Shown: positions 32,942-41,505, counted from the first letter of the stretch. The stretch: 64,000 nt of DNA from Curvibacter gracilis ATCC BAA-807 (GCF_000518645.1 NZ_JADZ01000015.1:62001-126000), one strand, 5' to 3'. A program made the numbers and translations. The notes: a model not told the origin generated them from the letters alone.

Positions 32942-34611
32942 GCGGACTCCTTCTTGAGGATGGGGCCGGCGAACTTGGCGGCGAACGGGCCCCAGGCCTT
33001 CATGTCCACTTCGACCACCACCGGGCCCTTGGCAGCCAGGGCCTGGCCCAGCACCTCGGCAGTGCGCGCCGGGCTGTCGAGCAGGAAGTGGTGGGCCTTG
33101 AGGCTGGCACAGAAGTTCGCGAAATCAGGGGTGTGCAGCTCGACATAGCAATGGCGGCTGCCGTAGATGTCGTCCTGGATGTTCTTGATCACGCCATAGC
33201 GGCTGTCGTTCATCAGCAGCACCACCAGATCGGCGTTCTCCTGCACGGCGCAGGCCAGCTCGCCCACGTTGAGCATGAAGCCGCCGTCGCCCACTAAGGC
33301 CACGGTCTTGCGGCCGAGCTGGTGTTCGGTGTTGGCCACCGAGGTGCCGATGGCCATGGCCAGGCCCTGGCCGATGCCGCCGCCCAGGGCGTGCACACCG
33401 GCGCGGGGGTGGTCCAGCACCGGGGCGCGGTTGCCCCACATGCTGTTGGACAAGGTGATGTCGCGCACCCACCAGAGCTGCTTGCCGACGGCGGCGGCCA
33501 GCTGGTTCTTGAGCTCGGTGTAGGCACCCAGGGTGTCGTCCACATGGGCGGCGGCGGCGGCGCGCGCCTTCTGCACGTCGGGCACCAGTTGCGGGTCGAC
33601 CTGCATGCGGCCTTCGAGCAGATCGGCCAGCGCGTTCAGCGTGAGCTCGGCATCGCCCTGCACAAAGTACTGGCTGTTGTAGCCACGGTTGTGGGCCAGG
33701 GCATTGGCGTCGATGCGGTAGAGGGCCTGCGGCAGCTTGAGCTTGTAGCGCAGGGTTTCGTTGCTGCGCAGGCGCGAGCCCACCACCAGCAGGGCGTCGC
33801 AGCTCTGGTACAGGTCTTCGGCGGGCTTTTGCAGGTTGTACGAGCCCAGGCTGGCGGGGTGGTCTTCAGCCAGGATGCCGCGCCCCTGCACCGAGGTCAC
33901 CACGCCCCAGCCCAGCTTCACGAAGCGGGCCACGGCGGCGCTGGCACCGCGCGCACCGCCGCCCAGCCACAGCAGGGGGCGCTTGGCACCGGCCAACGCA
34001 TCGGCCAGGGCCTGCACGCTCTCGGCCTCAGGCTGCACCGGGCGCAGCGGCAGCGGGCGCAGATCGGCCGGCAGGTCGAGCAGGGTGGCCTGCACGTCGA
34101 TCGGGATTTCGATGCTGACCGGGCCGCAGGGCGGGGTGAAGGCCAGGCGGGCCGCCTCACGCAGCGTGGCCAGGGCGGTCTCGGCGTTGCGGATGCGGAA
34201 GGCCGCCTTGCCGACCGACTGCAGCATGGCCAGTTGGGCCGGGGCCTCGTGGATGTAGCCGAGGTCGCGGTCCAGGTAGGGCGACTCGATCTGGCCGGTC
34301 AGGTGCAGCATCGGCGTGCCCGCAGTGAGGGCCTCGATCATGGCGCCGGCCGCATTGCCGGCACCGGTGCCGGTGCTGGTCACACACACCCCCAGGGCGC
34401 CGCTGACACGGGCGTAGGCATCGGCCATGTTGCAGGCTCCGGCCTCGCCCCGTGCCGACACGAATCGGATCTTCTGACGCCGGTGGAAGGCGTCGAGGAT
34501 GGGCATGTTGTGGATCGAGATCACGCCAAAGGCGGCGCGAACACCACATTGCTCTAGGAATCGGGCGGCAAGTTCGCCAACGGTGATGCGATGGGGGGCT
34601 GCTGTGGTCAT
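32938..34611 (-). CDS. Thiamine diphosphate-dependent enzyme (2-oxo acid decarboxylase/acetolactate synthase-like)
   Basis: The 557-residue protein has the three domains of the acetolactate synthase/benzoylformate decarboxylase superfamily. Cofactor-activating Glu56 is in SARGEAGACNMADAYAR. The ThDP/Mg motif is GDGGFMLNVGE...NADLVVLLMNDSRYG near residue 440. The middle domain is ALS-like, but no FAD-binding role can be asserted. Grouped with an aldehyde dehydrogenase, it probably decarboxylates a 2-oxo acid to an aldehyde. It overlaps its neighbours by 4 bases on both sides, so iclR, this gene and the AspDH gene are translationally coupled. Confidence 0.9.
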   Translation of the reverse strand: MTTAAPHRITVGELAARFLEQCGVRAAFGVISIHNMPILDAFHRRQKIRFVSARGEAGACNMADAYARVSGALGVCVTSTGTGAGNAAGAMIEALTAGTPMLHLTGQIESPYLDRDLGYIHEAPAQLAMLQSVGKAAFRIRNAETALATLREAARLAFTPPCGPVSIEIPIDVQATLLDLPADLRPLPLRPVQPEAESVQALADALAGAKRPLLWLGGGARGASAAVARFVKLGWGVVTSVQGRGILAEDHPASLGSYNLQKPAEDLYQSCDALLVVGSRLRSNETLRYKLKLPQALYRIDANALAHNRGYNSQYFVQGDAELTLNALADLLEGRMQVDPQLVPDVQKARAAAAAHVDDTLGAYTELKNQLAAAVGKQLWWVRDITLSNSMWGNRAPVLDHPRAGVHALGGGIGQGLAMAIGTSVANTEHQLGRKTVALVGDGGFMLNVGELACAVQENADLVVLLMNDSRYGVIKNIQDDIYGSRHCYVELHTPDFANFCASLKAHHFLLDSPARTAEVLGQALAAKGPVVVEVDMKAWGPFAAKFAGPILKKESA

Positions 34612-35429
34612 GGTGTGGGGGGTGGGAGGGGGTTGACGTTCATGCCGCCGCGCTGCGGCAGGTGGCTGATGCGTTGGGTGACCTGGGCAGCGGCTTGCTG
34701 CACCAGTTGGACCAGGCTGCGGGCCTGATCGGCCTCGATCTGCTGCGCAGGCACGGTCAGGCTGACGGCCGCCACCACCTGGTGGCGGTCATTGAAAACA
34801 GGGGCGGCGATGGTCGAGATACCGGTCTCGAAGCCACCCTGGCTGATGCCGTAGCCGTTGGCCATGTCCTGATCGATCAGGGCCTTGAGCTGCACCAGGG
34901 TGGTGGGCGTCTTGGGGGTGAAGGCGTGCAGTGCCGGCTCAGGGTAGAGCTGGGACAGGCCGGCCATGTCGAGGTTGGACAGCAGCAGGCGGCCCAGCAC
35001 CGTGGCATGGGCCGGCAACCGGGCGCCGACCTGGATCGAATGGAACACGGCCTGGCGGCCCATGGCCTTGGCCACGAACACCACCTCGCGGCCATCGCGC
35101 ACCACCAGGTGGGCCGAGTAGCCGCTCTGGTCGCGCAGGCCTTCGATGATCGGAATGCCGTGCTCGGTGAGCTCCATCGAGGCCAGGTATTCGAAGCCCA
35201 GGCGCAGCACACCGATGCTCAGCTTGTAGTTGGGGCTGTCGCTGACGCGCTCGACAAAGCCCATCTGCTCCAGGGTCTGCAGCAGGCGGAACACCGAGGC
35301 GCGCGGCACATCGAGGCGGCGCGACAGCTCGGCGCCGGTGAGCTGCGGCTCCTGGCGGGTGAAGCAGCCCAGCAATTGCAGGCCACGGGCCAGGCCCGGG
35401 ACAAGGTAGCGGTCGCTTGCGTTGTTCAT
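34608..35429 (-). CDS. IclR family transcriptional regulator
   Basis: The 273-residue protein has an IclR winged helix-turn-helix (about 12-75: LTGAELSRRLDVPRASVFRLL) and an IclR effector-binding domain (about 90-255, with GYGISQGGFETGISTIAAPV). It lies inside the minus-strand operon rather than divergent from it, so it is co-expressed with its likely targets. The start at 35429 has AGGAG 9 bases upstream; the frame is open further upstream through the intergenic gap. I infer that it binds the paired GTTTC-N6-GAAAC dyads found before all three units of the cluster, with the pathway substrate or an intermediate as effector. Confidence 0.92.
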   Translation of the reverse strand: MNNASDRYLVPGLARGLQLLGCFTRQEPQLTGAELSRRLDVPRASVFRLLQTLEQMGFVERVSDSPNYKLSIGVLRLGFEYLASMELTEHGIPIIEGLRDQSGYSAHLVVRDGREVVFVAKAMGRQAVFHSIQVGARLPAHATVLGRLLLSNLDMAGLSQLYPEPALHAFTPKTPTTLVQLKALIDQDMANGYGISQGGFETGISTIAAPVFNDRHQVVAAVSLTVPAQQIEADQARSLVQLVQQAAAQVTQRISHLPQRGGMNVNPLPPPTP

Positions 35430-35460
35430 GTGTTGGTTCTCCTGGTCTCTCGATCTGTGT

Positions 35461-36279
35461 TCAGGGGGTGGCCTGCAGCAGGGCATTGACCGCATCGGCG
35501 GCCTCCAGCGCGCAGGCATGGCCCACCGGGCCCAGTGAGAGATAGGGAGCACCCACCCGCTGCGCCAGCGCTTCGCAGGCGGCCGCCGGGGTGATGGTGT
35601 CAGCGCTGCCACTGGCCACGGTGACCGGACAGGTTACCGCAGCCAGCAGGCTGTCGAGATCGGCGTTGGCCAGCAGTCGGGCGGCCTGGGTGTAGCCCGT
35701 CGGGTGGATGGCCGCCATGATCGATTTCACATAGGCCACCAGGGGGGCATCGGCCTGGGCCGAGAGCATGGCGGCGCCCCGGTGCTCGGCCATGCCGGCC
35801 GGGCCCAGCCGCTCCAGATTGGCCAGGCGGTCGCGCAGCTTGGTCTCGCGCACGGCGGCATCGGCCAGGCCGTAGCCCAGCGCCGGCGAGAGCAGGACCA
35901 GCCGCTCCACCGCCTGCGGGCGCTGTGCCACCGCCGCGGCCGCCATCAGGCAACCCAGGGAGTGGCCAGCCAGCCGGATTGGTTGCTGCGCCAGGCCCAG
36001 GGCCTGCAGCCATGGCCAGACCCGCGCGCCGTAGTCGGCGGCCGTCGGCCATTCGGCTTCGACCGGGGTGCTTTGGCCGTAACCGGGGGCGTCCCAGGCC
36101 AGCACGGTGAAGCGGCTTTGCAGGGTTTGCAACTGGCGCATCCAACTGCCCGAGGCCGACCCAATGCCGTGCAACAGCACCAGCAAGGGGCCTTGGCCCG
36201 CCCGGCGGTAGGCGATATCGCCCCCGGCGGTCGACACCACCTGGGCAGGCCACTGCTGTGCCAGTTCTTGCAGCGTCAT
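35461..36279 (-). CDS. Alpha/beta hydrolase, possible ring-cleavage product hydrolase
   Basis: The 272-residue protein has a complete alpha/beta-hydrolase active site: oxyanion HGIGSASGSW (from His37), nucleophile Ser107 in GHSLG, acid Asp227 (SGSADTITP) and His254 (GPVGHACAL). It resembles MhpC/BphD-type C-C hydrolases that cut meta-cleavage products, as well as carboxylesterases. With an extradiol dioxygenase in the same cluster, C-C hydrolysis of a ring-opened product is a natural guess. It follows the second cupin gene by 16 bases. Confidence 0.87.
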   Translation of the reverse strand: MTLQELAQQWPAQVVSTAGGDIAYRRAGQGPLLVLLHGIGSASGSWMRQLQTLQSRFTVLAWDAPGYGQSTPVEAEWPTAADYGARVWPWLQALGLAQQPIRLAGHSLGCLMAAAAVAQRPQAVERLVLLSPALGYGLADAAVRETKLRDRLANLERLGPAGMAEHRGAAMLSAQADAPLVAYVKSIMAAIHPTGYTQAARLLANADLDSLLAAVTCPVTVASGSADTITPAAACEALAQRVGAPYLSLGPVGHACALEAADAVNALLQATP

Positions 36280-36295
36280 GTTCGTGTCGCCTGCT

Positions 36296-36904
36296 TCAGC
36301 GGCCCAGGTCGCGCTTGATCTTGGCCAGGGGCGAATCCGGCGGGTAGACCGGGGTGATGGGCTTGGGCGAGCCCAGCATCACGCACATCAGCGCGTCTTC
36401 GTCGCCGATGTTGTGCTCTTCGCGGTACACGCCGGGTGGCACCGAGATCAGATCGCGCTCGCCCACCACGGTCTCCCAGCGTTGGCCGTCTTTTTCGCAG
36501 ATCACTTTCATGGCGCCGCGCATCACGAAGAAGATCTCTTCCACGTCGTAATGGATGTGCGAGGGGCCGATGTTGCCCGCCGGGATCACCATGGTCGAGA
36601 AGGTGAAGTGGGCCGAGGGCACGGTGTTGTTGTCAGCGGCCACACCGGTGCCGCCGGTGCCCACGTAGCGCATCTGGGCACGGCGGTACTTGGGGTCGAA
36701 ATCGGCCTGGAACTTCAGCGCGTCCCAGTCGTAGCGGCGGGTGGAACGGCGCGCCACGCGCGACTCCATCCACTCGGCAAAGCTCTGGCCCGGGGCCTGC
36801 ATCATGGCCTGCTGGATTTCAGCCTCGGGCGGGATGCGCGCATCCTGCAGGCCGCGTTCGTTGAACACCGGCTCGTTGGCCGCGGGGGTGTGGGGTGTGC
36901 TCAT
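36296..36904 (-). CDS. Cupin-domain protein (paralogue 2)
   Basis: The 202-residue cupin keeps the metal motif GPSHIHYDVEEIFFVMRG (two His, one Glu). It aligns without visible gaps to the cupin at 25422-25958 from RVA-RRYDW to PLAKIKR, with well over half of the residues identical. Its N-terminus has about 24 more residues (MSTPHTPAANEPVFNERGLQ). One copy is at the head of each oppositely transcribed unit. They may act on successive intermediates or form a hetero-oligomer. The ATG at 36904 is preferred over one at 36919 because of the adjacent AAGGAG. Confidence 0.87.
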   Translation of the reverse strand: MSTPHTPAANEPVFNERGLQDARIPPEAEIQQAMMQAPGQSFAEWMESRVARRSTRRYDWDALKFQADFDPKYRRAQMRYVGTGGTGVAADNNTVPSAHFTFSTMVIPAGNIGPSHIHYDVEEIFFVMRGAMKVICEKDGQRWETVVGERDLISVPPGVYREEHNIGDEDALMCVMLGSPKPITPVYPPDSPLAKIKRDLGR

Positions 36905-36946
36905 GGGGACTCCTTGCAAAACAATGCGGTGGGTTGGAAGGGGGGG

Positions 36947-37720
36947 TCAGTTCATGACGAAGCCGCCATTGACCGGCAGCACCTGGCCGGTCACGTAGCC
37001 GCTGCCTTCGGACAGCAGGAACAGCACGGTGGCGACCACATCGTCAGGCACCTGGGCCCGGCTGATGGCGCGGCCTTCGCTGTACAGGCGGTGGCGGGCT
37101 TCGGGCACGTATTCGGTGGCCTCGACCAGGGTCAGACCCGGCGCCACCGCATTGACGGTGACACCGTGCGCGCCCAGTTCGCGCGCCATCGAGCGGGTCA
37201 TGGACATCACGGCGCCCTTGCTGGCCACATAGGCCATCAGGCGCGGGGCCCCCCACAGCGCAGTGTCGGAGGCGATGTTCACCACCCGGCCCCGACCCGA
37301 ATCCTGCAGCCAACGCTGTGCGGCCACCGTCACCAGCCAGGGGCCGCGCACGTTGACGGCCATCACCCGGTCCCAGGTGTCGACTGTGATGTCGGCCATG
37401 TCCTTGCCGCCCGAGTTGGTGATGGCGGCGTTGTTCACCAGGCCATCCAGGCCGCCCAGGCGCTCGGCCGCAGCGGCCGTGGCCTGCTCGATCGCCTGCG
37501 GATCGGACACATCCATGGGCAGGTAATGCGCCACGGGCTGGGCCCGGCCCTGGTTCAGTGCGGCGGCCAAGGCTTCGCCACGTTCATGCAGCACATCGGT
37601 CAGGGCGACCCGGGCACCGGCGGCCACACAGGCGCGGGCAAAGGCCTCGCCCAGGCCGCGGGCACCGCCCGTGATGAGGATGCGGTGGCCTTCAAGAGAG
37701 GGAACGCTGGTCTGATTCAT
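36947..37720 (-). CDS. Classical short-chain dehydrogenase/reductase
   Basis: The 257-residue SDR has an intact cofactor motif GGARGLGEA, NNAA, catalytic Ser in NIASD and Tyr-x3-Lys in YVASKGAV. It ends with VLPVNGG. It is the first gene of the eight-gene minus-strand operon, which is led by the paired dyads at 37789-37823. AGGAA lies 8 bases before the ATG. It could oxidise a cis-dihydrodiol or an alcohol in the pathway; the substrate is not predictable. Confidence 0.9.
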   Translation of the reverse strand: MNQTSVPSLEGHRILITGGARGLGEAFARACVAAGARVALTDVLHERGEALAAALNQGRAQPVAHYLPMDVSDPQAIEQATAAAAERLGGLDGLVNNAAITNSGGKDMADITVDTWDRVMAVNVRGPWLVTVAAQRWLQDSGRGRVVNIASDTALWGAPRLMAYVASKGAVMSMTRSMARELGAHGVTVNAVAPGLTLVEATEYVPEARHRLYSEGRAISRAQVPDDVVATVLFLLSEGSGYVTGQVLPVNGGFVMN

Positions 37721-37788
37721 GCTTCGATTCCTGTGTCTGCCGTGCGCCGCCCTGTCTTGGTGATCGGGCTTCAGCGCGGCCTTTTTCA

Positions 37789-37823
37789 GTCTCACTTATG
37801 AAACGTTGATTCGTATTTGAATC
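37789..37823 (-). promoter_or_regulatory. Paired dyads before the minus-strand catabolic operon
   Basis: GTCTC-ACTTAT-GAAAC (37789-37804) and GATTC-GTATTT-GAATC (37808-37823) have centres 19 bp apart, as at 25367-25401. They lie 69-103 bases upstream of the SDR start codon. The first has one mismatch to the best dyad, GTTTC-N6-GAAAC; the second is a perfect palindrome differing at one base per arm. Confidence 0.55.
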
Positions 37824-38036
37824 GCAATTGTGTCACCAACCCACAATCCCACCCCTATCCCGACTATCACACAGGGTTTTTGAAACACCAAGAAGGGTCG
37901 CCGATGCCACTTTTTCAGGCGGCCAACACAGGCATTCGTCCATGCGCCAGATCAACAACACAGATGTGACCACCCCATGAATACGTGCTTTTACTTATTT
38001 GAAAAACGGGGGGTACTTCGTATTCTCCCTCAAATA

Positions 38037-38071
38037 GTTTCATCTATTGATCACCGTTTCGTATATAAAAC
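38037..38071 (+). promoter_or_regulatory. Paired dyads (one degenerate) before the TctC/porin unit
   Basis: GTTTC-ATCTAT-TGATC (38037-38052, only the left arm conserved) and GTTTC-GTATAT-AAAAC (38056-38071, one mismatch) have centres 19 bp apart. They are 74 bases upstream of the first TctC start codon. The 37721-38144 gap is otherwise without a convincing gene. It is more AT-rich than its surroundings and must hold both divergent promoters. Confidence 0.5.
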
Positions 38072-38144
38072 GAAAGGCCCCCATGCTCACCCCAGGTTCT
38101 GTTGGCTCCCTCAGCCCGCCACAATGCGGCGGCAAGGGTTTGAC

Positions 38145-39158
38145 ATGAAGCGTCCCGTCCTGGCCCTGGCACGCCGTTGGGCGGTGGCGTGCTGCGCCGT
38201 GCTGGGCACCTCCAGCCTGTGCCACGCGGCCCCCGGCGAGCTCTCGGAGGCCCAACGCAGCCTGGCGGCAGCGCCGTTCACGCTGGTGGCGCCCTTCCCG
38301 GCCGGTGGCCCGGTGGACACGCTGGCCCGCATGCTGGCCAACGGCCTGGGTGAGCGCTACAAGCAGGCGGCCATCGTGGACAACCGCACCGGCGCCAATG
38401 GCAACATCGGCATCGAGGCGGTCAAGCGGGCAGCCCCCACGGGCCACACCCTGCTGGTGGTGCCGGCCGGCAACCTGACCATCAACCCCACACTGATGCC
38501 CCGCCTGGGCTACGACGTGGAGGCCGACTTCAGCCCCGTGGCCTCGCTGGCCAAGGCCCCCAACGTGCTGGCCGTGAACCCCGCGGTGCCGGCACGCAGC
38601 ATCCGCGAACTGATCGCGCTCAGCCAGGCCCATCCCGGCACCTTGAGTTACGCCACGCCGGGCGTGGGTTCGGGCCTGCACCTGGCCGGCGAGCTGTTCA
38701 AGCAACAAAGCGGCGCCGACCTGCTGCATGTGGCCTACAAGGGCTCGCCGCCCGCGCTCAACGATGTGCTTGGGGGCACGGTGCCGGTGATCGTGGGCAA
38801 CCTGCCCACCCTGCTGCCGCACATCCAGCAGGGCAAGCTGCGCGCCCTGGCGGTAACCGACCCCGTGCGCGCCCCCCTGCTGCCCGAGGTGCCCACGCTG
38901 GCCGAGGCCGGCGTACCCGGCGTGGCCGTGACCTCGTGGTACGGCGTGATGGCCCCCAAGGGCACGCCCGAGGCCGTGCGCACCCAACTGGCCACCGACA
39001 TCGGCCAGATTCTGAACACGCCCGCCAACAAAGCCCAACTCGAAAAACAAGGCCTGGTCGTGTGGATCACCGCAGGCGCCGCCTTTGGCGACGTCATCCG
39101 AAAAGAGACAGCGACCTGGCTGCCCGTCATCAAGAGCCGAAAGATCGAAGCCCAGTGA
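38145..39158 (+). CDS. TctC/Bug family periplasmic binding protein (copy 1)
   Basis: The protein is 337 residues from the ATG at 38145, which has AAGGG 6 bases upstream and gives a signal peptide (MKRPVLALARRWAVACCAVL, cleaved after CHA). A start at 37977 would lack a signal peptide at its N-terminus. The mature part is a tripartite-tricarboxylate-type solute receptor: VAPFPAGGPVDTLARMLA, VDNRTGANGNIG and VAYKGSPPALNDVLGG. In Burkholderiales such Bug proteins are often encoded without TctAB permeases, as here, and bind carboxylates or aromatic acids. It may act as the periplasmic receptor for the substrate. Confidence 0.9.
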   Translation: MKRPVLALARRWAVACCAVLGTSSLCHAAPGELSEAQRSLAAAPFTLVAPFPAGGPVDTLARMLANGLGERYKQAAIVDNRTGANGNIGIEAVKRAAPTGHTLLVVPAGNLTINPTLMPRLGYDVEADFSPVASLAKAPNVLAVNPAVPARSIRELIALSQAHPGTLSYATPGVGSGLHLAGELFKQQSGADLLHVAYKGSPPALNDVLGGTVPVIVGNLPTLLPHIQQGKLRALAVTDPVRAPLLPEVPTLAEAGVPGVAVTSWYGVMAPKGTPEAVRTQLATDIGQILNTPANKAQLEKQGLVVWITAGAAFGDVIRKETATWLPVIKSRKIEAQ

Positions 39159-39222
39159 CGGGCCGTGCCCGATTCAAGAACCCTCACCGACCCACCCCAC
39201 CACATCTCCCAGGACCCTCCCC

Positions 39223-40233
39223 ATGCCCACCCCCACGTCCACCCGCTCTGCCCTCACCCGCCGCCATGCCCTGGCCCTGACCGCCGCCGCCCTCGGGCTG
39301 GGCGCGGTCGCCCAACCCGCCCTGGCCCAGGGCGGCTACCCCAACAAGCCCATCACCCTGGTGGTGGCCTACCCCGCCGGTGGCGACACCGACGCCATGG
39401 CGCGCCTGTTCGCCGAGAAGCTGCAAGGCCGCCTGGGCCAGCCTGTGGTGGTGGACAACCGCCCCGGCGCCAGCGGCATCATCGGCAGCGCCTTCGTGTC
39501 CAAGGCCCCGGCCGATGGCTACACCCTGCTGCTGGCCCCCAGCACCTTCTCGATCGCCCAGTTGGTGATGAAGACCGGCCCGGGCTCGGGCTACGACGTG
39601 CTCAACGGCTTCACCCCCATCATCCAGACTGTCACCATGCCCATGTTCGTGGCCGCCTCGGGCGCCAGCGGCATCAAGGACATCAAGGATCTGGTGGCCC
39701 AGTCCAAGGCCAAGCCGCTGACCTATGCCACCCCGGGCAGCGGCTCGCCCATGCACATCCTGGCCGCCATGTTCACCAAGGCCAGCGGCGCCGACCTGGC
39801 CCACGTGCCCTACCGCGGCGTGGCGCCGGCGGTGAACGACGTGCTGGGCGGCCACGTGCCGCTGACCTTCATGACCCTGGGCCCCGTCGCCCCGCACCTG
39901 GCCACGGGCAAGGTCAAGCTGCTGGGCGTGGCCGACACCCACCGATCCACCCTGGCGCCGGATGTGCCCACCCTGGCCGAGCTGGGCTACAAGGACATCG
40001 AACTCACCGCCTGGCAAGGCCTGTTCGGCCCCAAGGGCCTGAGCGCCGACATCGTGAAAACGCTCAACACCCACATGAACGACATCCTGAAGATGCCCGA
40101 TGTGGTCAGCAAGGTCGGCACCTTCGGCGGCCTGCCGCTCGGGGGCGACCCGGCCCGTCTCGAAAAGAGCAACGCCGCCGATCTGGCCCGCTTCGGCAAG
40201 GTCGTGAAGGACTTCGGCATCCAGGCCGATTGA
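39223..40233 (+). CDS. TctC/Bug family periplasmic binding protein (copy 2)
   Basis: This 336-residue protein is related to the preceding one but clearly distinct. The N-terminus SALTRRHALALTAAALGLGA carries twin arginines and may be a Tat or ordinary Sec signal, cleaved after ALA. Binding-protein motifs VVAYPAGGDTDAMARLFAE, VDNRPGASGIIG and VPYRGVAPAVNDVLGG are present. It follows copy 1 by 64 bases. Two receptors in a row suggest two ligands or two affinities. Confidence 0.9.
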   Translation: MPTPTSTRSALTRRHALALTAAALGLGAVAQPALAQGGYPNKPITLVVAYPAGGDTDAMARLFAEKLQGRLGQPVVVDNRPGASGIIGSAFVSKAPADGYTLLLAPSTFSIAQLVMKTGPGSGYDVLNGFTPIIQTVTMPMFVAASGASGIKDIKDLVAQSKAKPLTYATPGSGSPMHILAAMFTKASGADLAHVPYRGVAPAVNDVLGGHVPLTFMTLGPVAPHLATGKVKLLGVADTHRSTLAPDVPTLAELGYKDIELTAWQGLFGPKGLSADIVKTLNTHMNDILKMPDVVSKVGTFGGLPLGGDPARLEKSNAADLARFGKVVKDFGIQAD

Positions 40234-40344
40234 GCCTGGCACCCACCACGTTCCCCCGCCCGGCTGGGCTGCCCTGGCCGGAACTCCCCACGACGAAGCA
40301 GCGCTTCGTTTCCTCAATCGGCACATCTCTTGGAGGAGAAGCCC

Positions 40345-41373
40345 ATGAAAAAATCCCTCATCGTTCTGGCCGCCCTGGCCGCAGCCACCGGGGCCTCGGC
40401 CCAGACGGCCCCCAGCTCGTCGGTGACCCTGTTCGGCACCATTGACGTGGGCCTGGCCCGCGTCACCGGCGACACCCTGAGCCGCACCGGCCTGTCCACC
40501 AGCGGCGCCAACATCAGCCGCATCGGCTTTCGCGGCACCGAAGACCTGGGTGGCGGCCTGGCCGCCGGCTTCTGGCTCGAAGGTGGCCTGGACGTGAACA
40601 CCGGCGCCGGCAAGACCAGCGGCGCCTTCAGCTTCAACCGCCGCGCCACCGTCAGCCTGCTGGGCAACTTTGGTGAAGTGCGCGTGGGCCGCGACGATTC
40701 GGCCACCTTCCTGAACACCCTGATCTTCGACCCCTTCCTGACCAACGGCGTGGGCGGCACCGGCACCTTTGTCATGAACGGTGCCCCGATCCAGATCAGC
40801 AATGCGGTCAGCTACTTCCTGCCAGCCAACCTGGGCGGCTTCTATGGCCAGGCCCAGGTGGCCTTCGGCGGCCAGGCCTCCAACTCGACCACCCCCAACC
40901 TGGGTGACTACCGCGGCCTGCGCGGCGGCTACCGCCAGGGCCCGGTGCATGTGGCCCTGGCCACCGGCAAGCTCAAGGGGGCCTCCGCCGCCGCCGACGT
41001 GACCGCCAACAACATCGCCGGCTGGTATGACTTCGGCGTGGTCAAGCCCTCGTTCATCTGGGCCAGCGAGAAGACCGCCACCACCAAGATCACGGCCTTC
41101 CAACTGGGCGCCAGCGCCCCGATCGGCGCCAGCGAACTGCGCGCCTCGGTGGGCCGCTACGACACCGCCGGCAACAACGCCGACTGGACCAAGGTGTCGC
41201 TGGGCTACGGCTACAACTTGTCCAAGCGCACCCAGCTCTACACCAGCTACGGCCACATCAGCAACAAGGCCGGCGCCCAGCGCGCCATCAACATCCAGGG
41301 CCTGGGTGCCGCCGGCACCTCGCTGGGGGGCACCTCCAGCGGCTACGAAGTGGGCATGCGCCACTTCTTCTGA
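40345..41373 (+). CDS. Gram-negative general porin (betaproteobacterial type)
   Basis: The 342-residue precursor has a signal peptide MKKSLIVLAALAAATGASAQ and starts its barrel with SSSVTLFGTIDVGLARV, as in Burkholderiales trimeric porins. It includes SRIGFRGTEDLGGGLAAGFW and ends in the aromatic residue of GMRHFF recognised by the Bam complex. GGAGGAG lies 6 bases before the ATG. Its position after two TctC genes and inside the regulated cluster suggests outer-membrane entry of the pathway substrate. The 111-base gap before it has no terminator. Confidence 0.93.
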   Translation: MKKSLIVLAALAAATGASAQTAPSSSVTLFGTIDVGLARVTGDTLSRTGLSTSGANISRIGFRGTEDLGGGLAAGFWLEGGLDVNTGAGKTSGAFSFNRRATVSLLGNFGEVRVGRDDSATFLNTLIFDPFLTNGVGGTGTFVMNGAPIQISNAVSYFLPANLGGFYGQAQVAFGGQASNSTTPNLGDYRGLRGGYRQGPVHVALATGKLKGASAAADVTANNIAGWYDFGVVKPSFIWASEKTATTKITAFQLGASAPIGASELRASVGRYDTAGNNADWTKVSLGYGYNLSKRTQLYTSYGHISNKAGAQRAINIQGLGAAGTSLGGTSSGYEVGMRHFF

Positions 41374-41400
41374 TCGAAGGTTTCTCCGAGGTTGACTTGG

Positions 41401-41446
41401 CCTGCCACGGCCCGGGGTTTTTCCCTGGGTCTGGCAGGCTTTTTTG
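41401..41446 (+). terminator. Rho-independent terminator of the TctC/porin unit
   Basis: CCTGCCA (41401-41407) pairs with TGGCAGG (41432-41438), with a partly self-pairing interior, followed by six T at 41440-41445. It lies 27 bases after the porin stop. Confidence 0.8.
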
Positions 41447-41505
41447 CGATCGGGCGCCCCGTGTCCTGTGAAAGAATCAGGCCACCGCCGCTGCCCCTCT
41501 GCCCC

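Noticed and set aside
37977-38144. N-terminal extension of the first TctC gene starting at 37977
   Set aside because: It would remove the signal peptide from the N-terminus and run through the paired dyads; the ATG at 38145 has a ribosome-binding site and a signal peptide.
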